Positions 11,969 to 24,250 of a stretch of DNA of 64,000 bases are shown here, piece after piece (the stretch's first letter is position 1; the number at the start of each line of letters is the position of its first letter). Source of the stretch: Lineus longissimus (Eukaryota > Nemertea > Pilidiophora > Heteronemertea > Lineidae); assembly GCF_910592395.1 (NCBI RefSeq), contig NC_088319.1, forward strand, positions 16,742,001-16,806,000. The letters are read 5' to 3'. The notes under the pieces are model-generated. The model did not search any database, was not told where the DNA came from, and saw nothing but the letters and a program-made list of their open reading frames with translations. The translations under genes and the position numbers were made by a program.

Positions 11969-14900
11969 GCATCAGCCAAGGTAAGATGCTAGCTACATAC
12001 CATCTAAGAGAAACCTAATCACTTAACGTATGATCTTGAAGAAGCTAGAGAAGGAGTTACCAATACAGATGAATTATTGGCAATATGGGGAGGTACCTCA
12101 ACCCATCAATACTGCCGTGAAATGTTAGGTAGACAGAGGCATGTGTGTATTGTTCCTTTCATATAGAAGAGATATTGGTGTGGATTGCTCGGTTTGAAAA
12201 GTTGACACGGCATGACAACCGGGTGAAAAGTTACATCATTCGTGAATTGATCTTTAGAAATGACTTTTCGTTCATAAGTTGACACGGATTACGAAAGGCA
12301 GCCTTCTGCGTCAGTGCCTACGGCATCGACAAGTGCGTTACAGCTTACCCAGTCTACACTATGTTAACCTAACCTTATGCAGCAATCCTTAAACATCATT
12401 CATCTTTTAAGATGAATGATGAATGAAGGTTAAAACCTTCTCGAAAACTCGTCCGCCGGCACATCCCATCGTGCTCATATAAAGACCTTAATCCATCTCA
12501 ACTTTCACCTCATCACGCAATCTACGCAGCTGTAGCCAACAATTATCATCTCACGAGACTAACGTTTACCTCTTTGGCGAAAGCCTTTCCCACCGATAGT
12601 AATTACTGCGGTTTCTTAATTGTATTGCACGCAAACGTGACCAATAACAAGAATATGGAGAAAAATATGCTATAGGCTATAGGAAAAGGTTACCGGATCT
12701 GATGTCGGTTTTTATTTAGCACGTTCCGAGTTTTGTTTCCGATTTCCGTGTTTTTTTTTAGTATTCGTGTTCTCCGTGAGGATACATGACAGGTCATGTC
12801 AATATTTGTCACTGAGTGCCTTTGTTAATTAGGAAACTGTTTGATGTGCGGCATCATATATCTAATTAGTATTTCAACTAATTAGCTGTGAAGTACAGAG
12901 AAGCGGACAAGGCTAACAATGTTATCATCTCATTTTTCGTTTACACAGAAACAGGCGTCGGGCAAAATCGAGTTATCTTGATCACTAATGCAAAAATTTA
13001 CAACAAACGCCTCCTCGCTGGCATACAAATCATCTGAGACTCTGATATACCCCCCCGGTTTTATACTTTCTTAGTCAACTGGATCCAACTTTTTCTAGAA
13101 ATAAGAGTGCATTGTACCCTTCCATCCAACTGAATTCTTTTTTGGACAACAACCCGCAGGCTTTAAGACAATTCCGTTGTCAAACTTGCCTCCAGATTCG
13201 AGACGTGCCTAATCAGATCAGTCGCAAGAAGACATATCCTACACTGACAATCAATACCCGGTTGTAATTTGGTAATCGCCCGGCTTCCAGGCAACGCAAA
13301 TTTATCCATTTTATCCATCTCATAAGGCTAGATTTCTCCTTCATTGATCCCAATGGTCGAAATCTCATCAGATTTATTAATCACTGAAGACCAGGTGTGC
13401 ATATGATAACGAGAAAATATCTGAAGCCACAAGGTCCAGCACACCCCGAGTAGGCCATTTGGACAGTGGTGTTCTTCAGACAGACAGATTATCTAAATTC
13501 GTTGCACCTTTAAATCGAGTGGTACTATTGGGAGAGGAGAAAATCTAAATTTTTAAACTACCAGGCAAACTACAGATTGGTGGAAAACCTCATAATTCTC
13601 ATTACCTCGTAGGCTAACGTGGCATTAAAGGTTGTCAAAGTTGCCATACTAAGAAAGTTTTTTTTCCATCAAGCAGCGGTAACCATCTTAAAATCAATTT
13701 TCCCGCAGAAACCTAGCAACTGATACGCAAGTAAAAGATCTGCACTGCAATCAGGGTTTAAAGTTTCAAAACGCCGAGAAATGGCTTCGCAAATTGCTGT
13801 TCTGTGCCAGTTTTTTGCCGTCATATTAGAAAGTGAGAATTAGAAACGCAGTTTTTTAGAAACCACATTTTCTTTCCGAAAACACTTTCACCAGGTTTTA
13901 TAATGCTGCTGTACATGTACGGACCGATAGCAAATTTGCATCATGCTGATAAGTGGTTATATCACTATAAATGTACGGCAATGGTTATTTTAGATTTCCA
14001 GCTGGACACGTGTAAAGAATGTTCAGAGATGAACCACGCCTTTGAGGACCTGGAGCACGACATCACAAGACAAGAGAAGAATCCTTACGGCGGAAAACGA
14101 CCATTAACTCTATGACTAATCCTTTAGAAATATAATTCCCATTGCATGACCACATGGAATGTGAGAAGGTGTTTTGTTTGTAGGTTTGCTCTGTGAAGAC
14201 GCAACACGTCGCTATGTTGGCTGCTCTTCATAGGCCGGGCGAGCAATGGACACTTTAATTCAACCCACCACAACTACCCAACAAAATCCTTAAAAGGTCG
14301 AACAGCTCAACGAAAACTAGCATGGTAGAAAGATTGATGGTACCACTACTAGTTAGCCTGGCAAGAAAATGCACCTAATCGCTTAAGACTTCAACAAATT
14401 GCCTTTTTTAATGTCCGACGTATCTCAGGATTACCACGCGTTGTTAAAACGACGTGTAATGGGTGATTGCGACAGCTTTCCCGTGTAGTTTTGAGAAAAA
14501 ATCCTCCATTTAAGATGGATGACTCGATGCAGCCCCTCTGGACTACACAATTCGATTTCGTCAGCCAATCGGGAAATCAATAGGATTTCTTTGGCGACGT
14601 TTTTAGTCATTCACCGCATTTGACTTTGAAGTTTGCGGATTGGAATTGATTAGAAAGTAGATAGGGCAAGATCTAAGTTTTCTGGGATTGAAGATGTCTT
14701 TTTTAAAATTGAAAACGCCTGGAGGTTTTGTTTAGATCAATAGGTATTAATGAATACGATGAATATCCAATACATGGATTCAGGAAGTGGAAGAGTGACT
14801 TGACAAGCCACTGCCACTTCTCGAGAAAAGGTCCCAGCCTCGCTTGATATCCGAAATAAGAGACATCATCAGCGCAAAAAGTGACACTGAATTCTTTAGC

Positions 14901-15770
14901 CAGACCGAAGTGGAACATGGATAACAGCTCTTCGCGATGACCTACTTTAGAAAAGCAGTTTTCAATACCTCACGCCAACTTTCTTACTAACAGCTAATTC
15001 ATGGTGAAATGCGAAATAGCTATCTAGAATCAGGGCAATCCACACTAGGGGCAGCTCCTCCCTAACCGGCAGCATATTCGTTACCGATACTGCCCCTGTA
15101 TTGTGACCCTACGCTAGTATTCCTTACGTTGCCATCCACACGCACGATCCAGAGGAATCAATATTCACTTTCGTTGCTGGCTATCTTTGGCCATTAATAT
15201 CGACGGACTAGGCCGTGTGGTTTTGACAGGCAATGTGACTTCAGCATCATAAAACCAAGCAGGTATATTACTAACCAAGTGTAATGGGCAAGACGTCATT
15301 TAAATGACAGGAAAAGTGGGGAAGGGCAAACCCGTAGGCCTGTCTTGGTTTCTCTGGTCAGCCGAGGAGTGGTCATATCGTGGCTTTGAACAAGGCCCTC
15401 CACCCAGCCAACTCCACAGGCTTTCTCCTTTCATGACCCCCTCCCCTACAAATGTGTCCTCCTGCATTCTCTAGAAGAACTTGTTCAAACAATTGAATTC
15501 TCTCACTGCCATCTGACCAACTTCTGTTAAGTCTTTTAACAGTCAATTAGCCACTCGGAAATGACAGTGGCAAAAAACGACAAAGCAGAACTCCCCAATG
15601 TTAGCCAACTTTTTTTCAAGGAAGGTGGTCTATAATTGGATGTTTGAGGATGCCTAAGCCGTGGTAAGGTCACAGTCCCATCTCCGTAGCAGATACAACG
15701 CGGGTCTGTCTTATATCTAGTTATCTATTTATTGGAATTCTCAGGGAAGATCATGTTTCTTCTTGAGAAG
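11969..15770. other. no recognisable gene; one palindrome
   Basis: Contains the 28-bp palindrome at 12394-12421 and a TACATGTA site at about 13912. No coding signal. Polymerase motifs upstream of the Polinton-like fragment were looked for just above 11968 and not seen. Confidence 0.55.
12394..12421. repeat. 28-bp palindrome (13-bp stem, TT loop)
   Basis: CATCATTCATCTT then TT then AAGATGAATGATG, perfectly paired. Outer short arms AACCTT (about 12367) and AAGGTT (about 12426) flank it. Confidence 0.85.
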
Positions 15771-15832
15771 GATCACGTAGTGTAGTAGTTCGAGTTACAG
15801 ACCTCAGGCAAGATGACGTAGGTTTGAACCCG
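15771..15832 (+). mobile_element. tRNA-derived SINE-like head
   Basis: TAGTGTAGTAGTTCGAG at about 15779 resembles an A box and GGTTTGAACCC at 15821 a B box, 42-43 nt apart as in tRNAs. The sequence between (TTACAGACCTCAGGCAAGATGACG) does not give a clear anticodon stem. Called from box spacing only. Confidence 0.35.
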
Positions 15833-16351
15833 ATTCAAACCAAATCTAAGATTTTCTCCGAATTCTTTTTAGAAAGAGATTCTGCAGGACAAGTCGTCTA
15901 CCAAGTCCATAGTCAAAATTCAAGCATCCTTTAAAAACCGAACTCACGCAATAATAACTAATGATTCGACGTCGAAAGAGCCCTCGGAATGATTCCGAGC
16001 ATTGCAAGGCGCTGTTAAATTACTGGCAAGATCTGAAGACTTCTTGTGCAAAGAAACGTCTATTAAATCAAGTGTTCTATTCCAATATCAACCTAATGTT
16101 AGCTTGTTCAAATACAAAGGCTATCCTAGTGTTAAAAAGCATCTGGCAATACGTCAATGAGGGGAGCAAATATTCTAATATTAACATTGTAATAGAGAGG
16201 GGAAATATGTCAAAAGTTAGTCTTCGAGAGTCTAAACATTTTTAAAAGGTTCTTTGCTTTAATCACTTCATCAGGTTGCCAAGTTCCAAGTATCAATATC
16301 AGAACATTTCTATTGCTCCTTTCACCATCGTGGCATGAGTTAACCATTTTC

Positions 16352-16367
16352 TCCCATACGGACGACG

Positions 16368-16408
<41 letters not shown>

Positions 16409-16431
16409 ACGACGGACGCCACGGTATGGGA
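16352..16431. repeat. (ACG)n/(GACG)n microsatellite flanked by an 8-bp inverted repeat
   Basis: About 60 bp of ACG triplets with interspersed GGACGACGG units (about 16359-16420). The tract is bracketed by TCCCATAC (16352-16359) and its exact reverse complement GTATGGGA (16424-16431). The layout of microsatellite, then hairpin, then an A-rich tail resembles miniature repeats of marine invertebrates that carry a microsatellite beside a terminal hairpin. The family assignment is inference. Confidence 0.8.
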
Positions 16432-16433
16432 TA

Positions 16434-16459
16434 AGCTCACCTCTGCTAAGAGGTGAGCT
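16434..16459. repeat. perfect 11-bp hairpin, 4-nt loop
   Basis: AGCTCACCTCT (16434-16444), loop GCTA, AGAGGTGAGCT (16449-16459). It is followed on the plus strand by AAAAATAATG. It lies in the intron 24 nt from the donor of the finger-2 exon and next to the ACG microsatellite, so it is plausibly one end of the same small mobile repeat. Confidence 0.85.
16435..16441 (-). promoter_or_regulatory. cryptic 5' splice site inside a hairpin
   Basis: On the minus strand the 3' arm of the hairpin at 16434-16459 reads CAGAG|GTGAGC, a strong 5' splice site consensus. It lies 43 nt beyond the real donor of the finger-2 exon (16483). Its use would retain an in-frame stop directly after the exon, truncating the protein after finger 2. 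Whether it is used is unknown. Confidence 0.4.
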
Positions 16460-16483
16460 AAAAATAATGCAAATGATGCTTAC

Positions 16484-16731
16484 TTTCCTCCGACGGCTGG
16501 TTCCACCTTGACTGCCTCCGAATTGTATTCCGCAATTTTAACTCTCCGTGCATGATTTTTTCCTTGATAATGTTGCTGGGCCTGTTTCGTCGAATTAAAT
16601 GAAACATCACAGACCTTGCAATAGACCTCTTCAGCTGGTTCCGAGGTTGACGATGTTGGTGATGGCGTTGAGACAGTTGTTGGGCTACCGTTGATTTGTG
16701 TTGCGACTGACGGCGGTTCGATTTTAACACA
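16484..16731 (-). CDS. ZMAT3: ZMAT3-like zinc finger gene: exon with zinc finger 2
   Basis: An internal exon of 248 nt. The acceptor is TTCTTTCTTTGCAG|TG at 16731 and the donor is GGAAA|GTAAGC at 16484/16483. It starts in phase 0, matching the phase 0 end of the exon at 44928, and ends in phase 2. It encodes a Ser/Thr/Pro-rich linker (about 35 residues), then a second JAZ-type finger C-x2-C-x12-H-x5-H (YCKVCDVSF...QQHYQGKNHARR) followed by KIAE. The HYQGKNHA.R motif is very close to finger 2 of ZMAT3, which supports that family over ZNF346/ZNF385. If the donor is not used, translation stops after ...VGGK, giving a two-finger product. The next exon must begin with one base of a codon. It should encode a linker and probably a third finger, but I could not find it in 1-16483. 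Confidence 0.9.
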
Positions 16732-17339
16732 CTGCAAAGAAAGAATCGAAATTCTAGATAAGCTCAAGCACTAGAGAAGTTGGGTTGTGTGACAGCATTC
16801 TTTGAGATGGTTTGTCGGAGCCACCTGAAATTCCATCTGGAACAATCTAGTCGAAAGAAATACAAATATTGCTCGTATTTATATCTGTATGCTATGACGT
16901 GTGTAGGTACGAGTCACAGATCAATGAGAGGTTATCAGTAAATTTCTGGAGCTGCAAGTCAATTTGCTTTAGAAATGAGCTTTGGCTTAAGGTGAGAAAC
17001 ATAAAATGAAGAGTTCATTCACCTGTGCCGACTGTAGCTCAGCATGGGTTGTTCCTCAGTCCCTCTTTCTTTATTGAACAGCTAGCTATACAAGACTTTT
17101 AATCATAAAACGGAATCACGTTTTCCCAAAGGGGTTTCAACTTTCTCCTCAATGTTTCATTTCTTATCTGAGTTGCCTAACATAGTAGTATTGGCATCAT
17201 AAATCGTGCAGGTTATTCTTATCTTACTTAGTAAATAGTGTCGTGTTCCAAATGAGCATTGTAGCTAGCTGTTGCCAGTTTGACGTCCCTTCGGGCTTAC
17301 ATTTATGGCATTTGCCATTTCACTACCTGAACACGACTC

Positions 17340-17476
17340 AGACTCATACACCCAAGCGATATTCATGTTACTACTGCATGTCCTTTTGTCGCCTAATTTC
17401 TGTTGACACGTACAAATATAGTGATATTTCACAGGCTTTGAGCAGGGCAACCTGGGAAGGCGATAGCAAATATTTC
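17340..17476 (+). mobile_element. second, more decayed copy of the same LINE 3' end
   Basis: The sequence at 17434-17476 reads GGCTTTGAGCAGGG...ACCTGGGAAGGC followed by AAATATTT. It matches the tail at 8.4 kb (opposite strand) at most positions over about 28 bp. Just upstream, one plus-strand frame reads TQAIFMLLLHVLLS before a stop at 17402, weakly resembling the TQFKSLLKTHLF end of the other copy. The tail match is clear; the protein relic is uncertain. Confidence 0.5.
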
Positions 17477-18428
17477 ATTTTCTTGTGTACTGTATTGTAT
17501 AGATTGTGTGAGGTTTTTCTTATTTACCAGAGCCACAAAAATGCAATGACGAGAACAGCGTAGGCCCTGATTCATTTTCAAGACAAGAAAATAACATTTC
17601 AACAGAAAGATGTTTTGTCAGAACTTCTCTCCCAACATGTTAGCATCTGTGAATACTAACATACTGCTATATTTCTCATCATCTGAGAAAAAAAACACAT
17701 AAAAAGTGCTAATCTTCTGATCAGAATCTGATATAAGATTACCAGCTACTAACTTTGAGTAAAATGAGCTAAAAAGGAATGTCTTATGAGCTTAGAGACA
17801 GCTCGGATGTAACATCAAAGTGTGATATTGCTTTTTGGCTTCAAATGACACCGTGCTCGTATTTCGATCAATGTATTTAATCCATAGGTCTGGACAATTC
17901 CGGCAGAGGATGTTGAAACGACGTTGACTTATGACTGTATATGGAGTTACTGTACCATTGTATGTGGAGTTCGTCAGCCTTTAGGATTTATTTGCCACAC
18001 ACCTCTGAGATGATAAGGGGTTCATGTCAAGGAAGATATAGAATACAACACCATAACAAGCAGGAAAGCAAAGCCAGAGCTCGATTAGACATTGCAATCA
18101 AACTATAAATGTCATATGGTCTTTGATACGGATATTTTGCAGAAAATCAGATACACTTCTTCGTTTGACTCAAAGATCAAACAGATAACTTATAATACCA
18201 GACTAGACTTTTTCTATAAACTAGCGTAGATGTATCTATTATTGAATACTGATCGAGGCGCTGTTTTCCTATCATGTGTCTTTTAGATCACTGGATAACA
18301 TAACATTTTCATCATATCCCAGCATTAAATCGGAATAATCGCTCAGTTCTCTCAAAGGTCAACGAACTCTTACAAAAGAGAGAACAGTTTATTAATATAA
18401 GCAAACAAGCTGACTTTTATGATTTTAC

Positions 18429-18662
18429 CTTTCGCATCCTTTGTAGTCCACTCTCATCACCGGCTGGTGATGAAGCTTCTTTTGTGTCCACAACATCAAG
18501 ATGGAATTTTAACAACATGGGATTTGCGATGACAAAGTCGTTCTTTAAGCCAATAAACAAAAATCTCTCATACTTTATACTGTCTTCATCTTCTTTCTTT
18601 TCGTGGTCGAGGCAAGTTTCTGTCATCATCTTATTAAAGTTAGCTGTATTTTGTTGAATTAC
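18429..18662 (-). other. weak candidate cassette exon, 78 codons, phase 0/0
   Basis: An open stretch preceded by TTTAG at 18663 and ending AAAG|GTAAAA at 18429/18428. Length is 234 nt, so including it between the two known exons would keep the frame. The translation is acidic and lysine-rich (TETCLDHEKKEDEDS...) and then hydrophobic; I recognise no domain. The acceptor lacks a good pyrimidine tract. An open stretch of this size is expected by chance several times in this window, so this is a candidate only. Confidence 0.2.
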
Positions 18663-20702
18663 CTAAATTTTTCATCTTGCAGTTTGTTTATTTTCGTTTT
18701 GTGCACATGTCTATTTATAGACAACACGATGATGAAACAATGAGAAAACGTTTGGGTACTTTAAAACATTGTGGGTGTTTCATCTTTCTCATGCACTCAG
18801 CACAGACTATGCAATTTATTAAAGCAGTTTCAATGCACTCTAATATTTGCTTGCCTACATCACCCACACATTTCCTCATCTAAACCAACTGATATTTCCC
18901 CCCAACTTAGCTAGGAACCAGCAACATCTTGCTCACATCTCTAGGCGGGGATCGTCGTTGACATTTAGAAGAGCTGATATTCGAAATTAAATTGGATAAC
19001 CTTGAGTCGGAGTAAGACTACGACGGGTCCTGTTATTTCATAAAATTTTCTGACAAACGAGAAATATCGTTTTTCTACCATTTACGAGGCCGAGTGTTGA
19101 CGATAATACTGCCAGTTACATGAATGATGAAAAAGAGGAAATTTTGTATATTTATCAACATTATTTTCTCGCAAATTCACGGCAGTCAACATGTGACATT
19201 GCTGTTCTGCGGAATTGGAATAGGTGATCGACTTGCCTTTTCTGCAGGTCTGTAGGTTTCGGCAGGAGACAGCTACAAGACCCTCCCACTACAATAAATC
19301 CTTACCATTCTTTACCACACATGTAGTAAACTGGCATGATTTGTAACAAGTTCATGGCAGCCAGGAATCGGATGGATGACATGACGTGAACATGCAATGT
19401 CATCAATTTACTTGTTTTCTTCAGTAATGGTCACCAGAGGCTGGTTATATGAGTCACGACCACATTAGCAAAGCGCCGCACATAATCAATCTCCCTGTGC
19501 AAATCTTACTGTCGACAACACCGGAGCAAATTAAATTTTCAGTAATAAATTTCAATTTCGCACTATTTGATTGTATGAGCTGTTTGTTACTTCTGCTGTG
19601 CAAAATTAATGATAGTGTTGATAGAGCAAGGAGAATGAGTTTTAGTTTAAGAGAGGTATATTTCTTTCAATGAAGGGGAGTGGTGCTGTTGATGTGAACA
19701 TGGTGACGTCTGCAATTTGATAATATGGTTCTTATGATGGGAAATGGTCCAAGTCCAGCATAAATCTGGTATTAAGCGGTCCCCCGTCAATCGAACCAAT
19801 GGCAACACCACAAACACGTGATATCGATTTTGCCACAAAATCATTTGAAACTTTCAGTCTTTATTCAGAATAGCTCTATGATCTTTTTTCCAGTAATGTC
19901 GCTTCCAATTTTCAATAATCTTAAAATCCCATCAAGATATTTGAAAGTTTCCAGTTTGTAATCTAATTCCCACTTGTATTGGCAATCAATAGGACCACCC
20001 GAGAACATGGTATCGGATTGCTAACGCGAGAGGAAAAATCTGGGCAGAAATCTACTCTGATTTGGTTTCCCAATATTTAGCTTGGTGGTCCTACATCTTC
20101 ACCAGTTCCCCTTTAATACACCTTTGTTCGTTATAAAGTACCGATGTCTTCCAGCATTTGCAATTAGTACCCTGCTCATTCAACTAAGATCATTATAAAT
20201 CATGTTGAGAATATCGCATGCTTCAAGACTGCTCCCAAGCATCCTAGCATTATCAAGCTCGAATTGAATCAACAAAACGCACGGAATTCAACTGAAATGT
20301 CCTTCTTTGATATCAACCTCCAGGGCATAATGGAAGTTTCCATAGCACTGCATGTTACATTATGCTCAAATGAATGCCACTCCAGTCACGTAATTCATAA
20401 CTGTAGCTTGGGGAATTAGGTAAGAAACAGCCATGGATAGTTGCAAAACTCAATTTTTTTCAAACCTGAACTGAAACTAGTTTGGTACAGGACATCGTCG
20501 TAGTGAATTATAATCCACATATACCTTTCCATCCAACAACGAGGTAATCAATACCGACACTGTAACTGACAAATAGCTTTGGTAGCAAGCAAATACCTCT
20601 CTGGATAAATGAACAGGGAATAACATTCTACAATATTGCAACACCCACCCATTCGAGCATCAGTTATGATAGCAAAATTGTCTATCGAAATCCCCAACTA
20701 GA

Positions 20703-21000
20703 AAGGCTTCATACCAAGGAAAATAATGAATAATATTGAGTTGGTCAAACAGACAGCGTTGGCACATATCTGATTGATGTCTAGTCAGGATCAAATGATG
20801 TAAAGTACAACGAACTGTGTTACAACAAAAGATATCAACACCAGGGCAGCACCTCCAGTGTTGTCGGATGGACGTGGGGGCAGACTGACTACGTGACTAT
20901 AGAAGCCCACATCAAGGAAGGCTCGAAACCAAACAAGATCGTATAATGAGCGATATGGAGCTGCTCAAACAGACTGTGTTGGCACATATCTGATTTTCTG
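20703..21000. repeat. imperfect direct repeats about 219 bp apart
   Basis: GGTCAAACAGACAGCGTTGG (ending at ATATCTGATT, about 20743) and GCTCAAACAGACTGTGTTGG (same end, about 20962) are preceded by similar AGGCTTCATACCAA / AGGCTCGAAACCAA. Confidence 0.65.
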
Positions 21001-22820
21001 TGTTCGTACAATGTCGTGATCTTGATGATAGAAAGCTTCATGTCATAGTTACCCAACCGGTTTGACCAAACCTCATCTTAGCAAATGGCGAATATGCACT
21101 GCGAATATGCACTGCCAGGTAGAGGAAATAACACGACAACAGGTGGTCGTGAAAGTGCATCTGTTCTGATCCAAAGTGGGTGTAATGTTACACTTACCAA
21201 TACAGACACTCATCTCTCTTCAGCAGTAATAGAAACATTAAATATTTAAACATGGCTACCAGAATAGTGCATTAGTCCATAAAAGGAAATGCGCAACCAC
21301 TACCGACCGGGAATATATTTGAACATATACTAAGGTTGGTGAGGAGGAAGTGCAAAACGGCTACTGACAGGGAACACAGGGCCATTTTCTTGGATGAATG
21401 ATGATAAAATAAATGCGGAACCATCACAGACAACGACCATATTATGACATTATATATACAATAACAGAGACAGTCATCTCCAAAAGGAAATTGACGCATC
21501 CATAATTCATGTTAGCTGTACGATAGGAAGGGCGAGAGCCGAGCATGTGGCGGGCCGGGGGACAGCATAAAATGATCATCACCACAAGATAATGGGAGAT
21601 TTATCGAATTATGTTATGATCGTTAGACATTCGCTTAGCGATCTAAATGAGTAACACGACAAGGGATAGCGGCTCCGGGTGGATAGAGATGTCATTTCTA
21701 GAATTAACACATGAATCACTTGCCACAAGCCCTGTTTGATCTGGTCAAGGCTTGGGATGTTTGTCTCGTTTAGGTCAAGACATGGAAGTCTCTCTTTGTG
21801 AACTCAAGCAGAAACGTGTTCAAATGGAACTGGAGTCTCCCAGTGGCAGTTGCAAATATCAAACCTTGATAGAAACTCGACAGCATGATAGATTGAGAAT
21901 CATTTAAATCACACATTACATTCGTTTGAAGAAAGTAATTGGTGAACACCTTATCCAGAAATCTGACCGTGAAGGAAGCCAAAACAACTAAAACCTCAGG
22001 GGATATATACGGTAGAGTAGAGTATGGAATAAACTGACCCAATATGTATCCATCGCGTCTTAAACTAGACATCCATTTACGTTTTGTTGGATTTACTAAT
22101 TGTGATATCCGCGCTATTGTAGGATGACTGTTGGTCCACCGGGACCTCGTTTACTGATCAATGACCCTTACTATACTCCGGACAAATATATTAAGACCAT
22201 TAATATCACTTATAGGATGACAGGAACAAATTAAGGACTAGTTGTTGGTCCCATGAGAGGCTGTTCAGCCAGGGGTACCTTTGATATGACATACTACAAG
22301 TACTCTATATTCGCTTTTATAATGCCAGTTTGTTATGTATGAGCACGCCTTATACAGGACAGCTTTTGTCAAAGTCACTGTACCCGGACTGGTCCACTCG
22401 TCATAACACCAGGACCGGTAAGACATCAATAAAGGCACACAGTTAATATAATATGACTGTCAAGACTGGCACGAAAAAGCCACAAATTAAATATGACAGC
22501 CCTAATAACAGTGAGAAGAGAGTACATAAAGCTTTTCTATTACGCTTCTTCGTCAATCCAGGGACAGCAATTGTGGGTGTTGCAAATTGATCACGTCAAT
22601 TTCGTTCCTCCCAAAGCCTTCTCTAACAAGCCAGGTCGGTTAACCAGCCACTGATGTACTGTTAACACTCAATGTATTGCTTTGATATCAGATCGCTGTT
22701 TCTTTTCCCGAGCGTTTCAGAGTTAACATGTCAACTATAACACGTCACACCAGCCTGATGCCCACCCGTAGTCAACAATATCCATCCACGTTGCTACAAT
22801 CATCTATTATTGTTGTGTAT

Positions 22821-23060
22821 CAGTAACTTCAATTTGGTGACAAGCTTATTGCATTCAGTGAGGTGAGGCCAAGACGGACAGTGGTTAAATCCACATCCTT
22901 GAGAATTCGATCGCTAATGCTGTATCTTGTCGTATACCAGTAACATCCATCTGGTGACAAACGTATAACACTCACTGAGCTTAGGCAAAGAATTAACCCA
23001 ACGGCCTCATCAGTTGAAACCATCTCCTTGGGAATTCTGTCAACATTGCTGTAGTATTCG
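22821..23060. repeat. imperfect tandem duplication, period 117 bp
   Basis: CAGTAACTTCAATTTGGTGACAA (22821) is matched by CAGTAACATCCATCTGGTGACAA (22938). CCTTGAGAATTCGATC...GCTGTA is matched by CCTTGGGAATTCTGTC...GCTGTA. Confidence 0.75.
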
Positions 23061-23454
23061 TTCCATTAAATCTGACAACCACTCTAATGGTTCTCTGATT
23101 GTCTGGTATGATATATCCAAGTGAAGATTGAAGCAGCATGTTCACTAAGAATAACGACGAGATACAACCCCAATGGGAATACACTTTTATTACCAATTGG
23201 TTCCCAAGCTACTTCCAGTTGACTGTTATATCTTATAGATTCCAAGAAAAGAAGAGAAAGATGTTGAAGAAACTTCGTTCGCCCGAAAGAGATCCGGCCT
23301 AAATAGTCAACATAAACGAACTATTTTCATCAAGAACTGCCGTCACACGATACAAGAATGCAAAAAGCAATGGTTTCACAAAACCATATATACTGTCAAT
23401 GGCAGAGCTTTTCTAAACGCCAATTACCGTTGTAAGTCGGTTTGCAACTGGTCA

Positions 23455-23585
23455 ATTTCAAGTATTGAACTTCGATAAAGAGTCTTGACTTTCGAGTTCG
23501 AGTTTTGAATTTCGAAGTCGAGGTAAGAGTTCCTCAGTCGAGTTTTTAATTGAGAAGTCGAGTAACTAATTTGGAGTCTTCTGGG
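23455..23585. repeat. degenerate short tandem repeat of GAGT/TCGA words
   Basis: Repeated variants of TTCGAGTT, GAAGTCGAG and AGTCGAGT(T/A) at roughly 16-24 bp intervals. Confidence 0.6.
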
Positions 23586-24056
23586 CTTTCGTACACAGCT
23601 TATTATTAACCGGTAATGGTAGTCAACACATTAGTATCGTCACACTTACGTGATTGACGAGAACCACACCAATAATAAATGTGGTCAAAAAACCACCAAC
23701 CTTTCATCTGCTTGTCACAGAGAATGATATACGATGATGCATTCCTTCTTCCATTATTCATATCCTCACACCCGATCGGTCGCTGCATATTTGATCTCGT
23801 GAGTGATTAATCATTGGGACCGATGGCTATGGACATCTTATGGGAAGGTCTGTATCGATCTCCGATCGATCTGGAATACGAGAGGTTCTCAGGGAGGTTG
23901 GACCTGGTGTCAGTTCCTTACGAACGCATTAACCTCTGTGTGCTATATTGCACAATATCGCCATAAAAATTCCTTCAAGGCTGTTCACCGAAGTGATTTG
24001 CTAGAAAAAATGACAGGTCATCGACTTTTCCTACCATTCCATGAAAAGCCGTCACA

Positions 24057-24250
24057 AAAGTCGCCATTACCGATGGGTACCCAAGAGAGTTGCCGATATT
24101 ATGGAGCAGTTTAATATCAGACTTCTAATGCAATAATAATATTCACGAAACAAAAATTGAAAGGGCAGTAACATTTATCATCATTCAGTGGAAGGATATA
24201 ACAAAGGTCGCCTCAGTGATGGGTACCCAAGAGAGACGCTTATATCATTG
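24057..24250. repeat. direct repeats 147 bp apart
   Basis: GATGGGTACCCAAGAGAG, preceded by GTCGCC and a short variable spacer, occurs near 24070 and 24217. Confidence 0.7.

Noticed and set aside
12394-12421. Palindrome as a transcription terminator
   Set aside because: Bacterial-type hairpin terminators are not expected in this animal genome and no gene ends there.
16210-16440. Open frame encoding poly-arginine (minus strand)
   Set aside because: Produced entirely by the ACG microsatellite.
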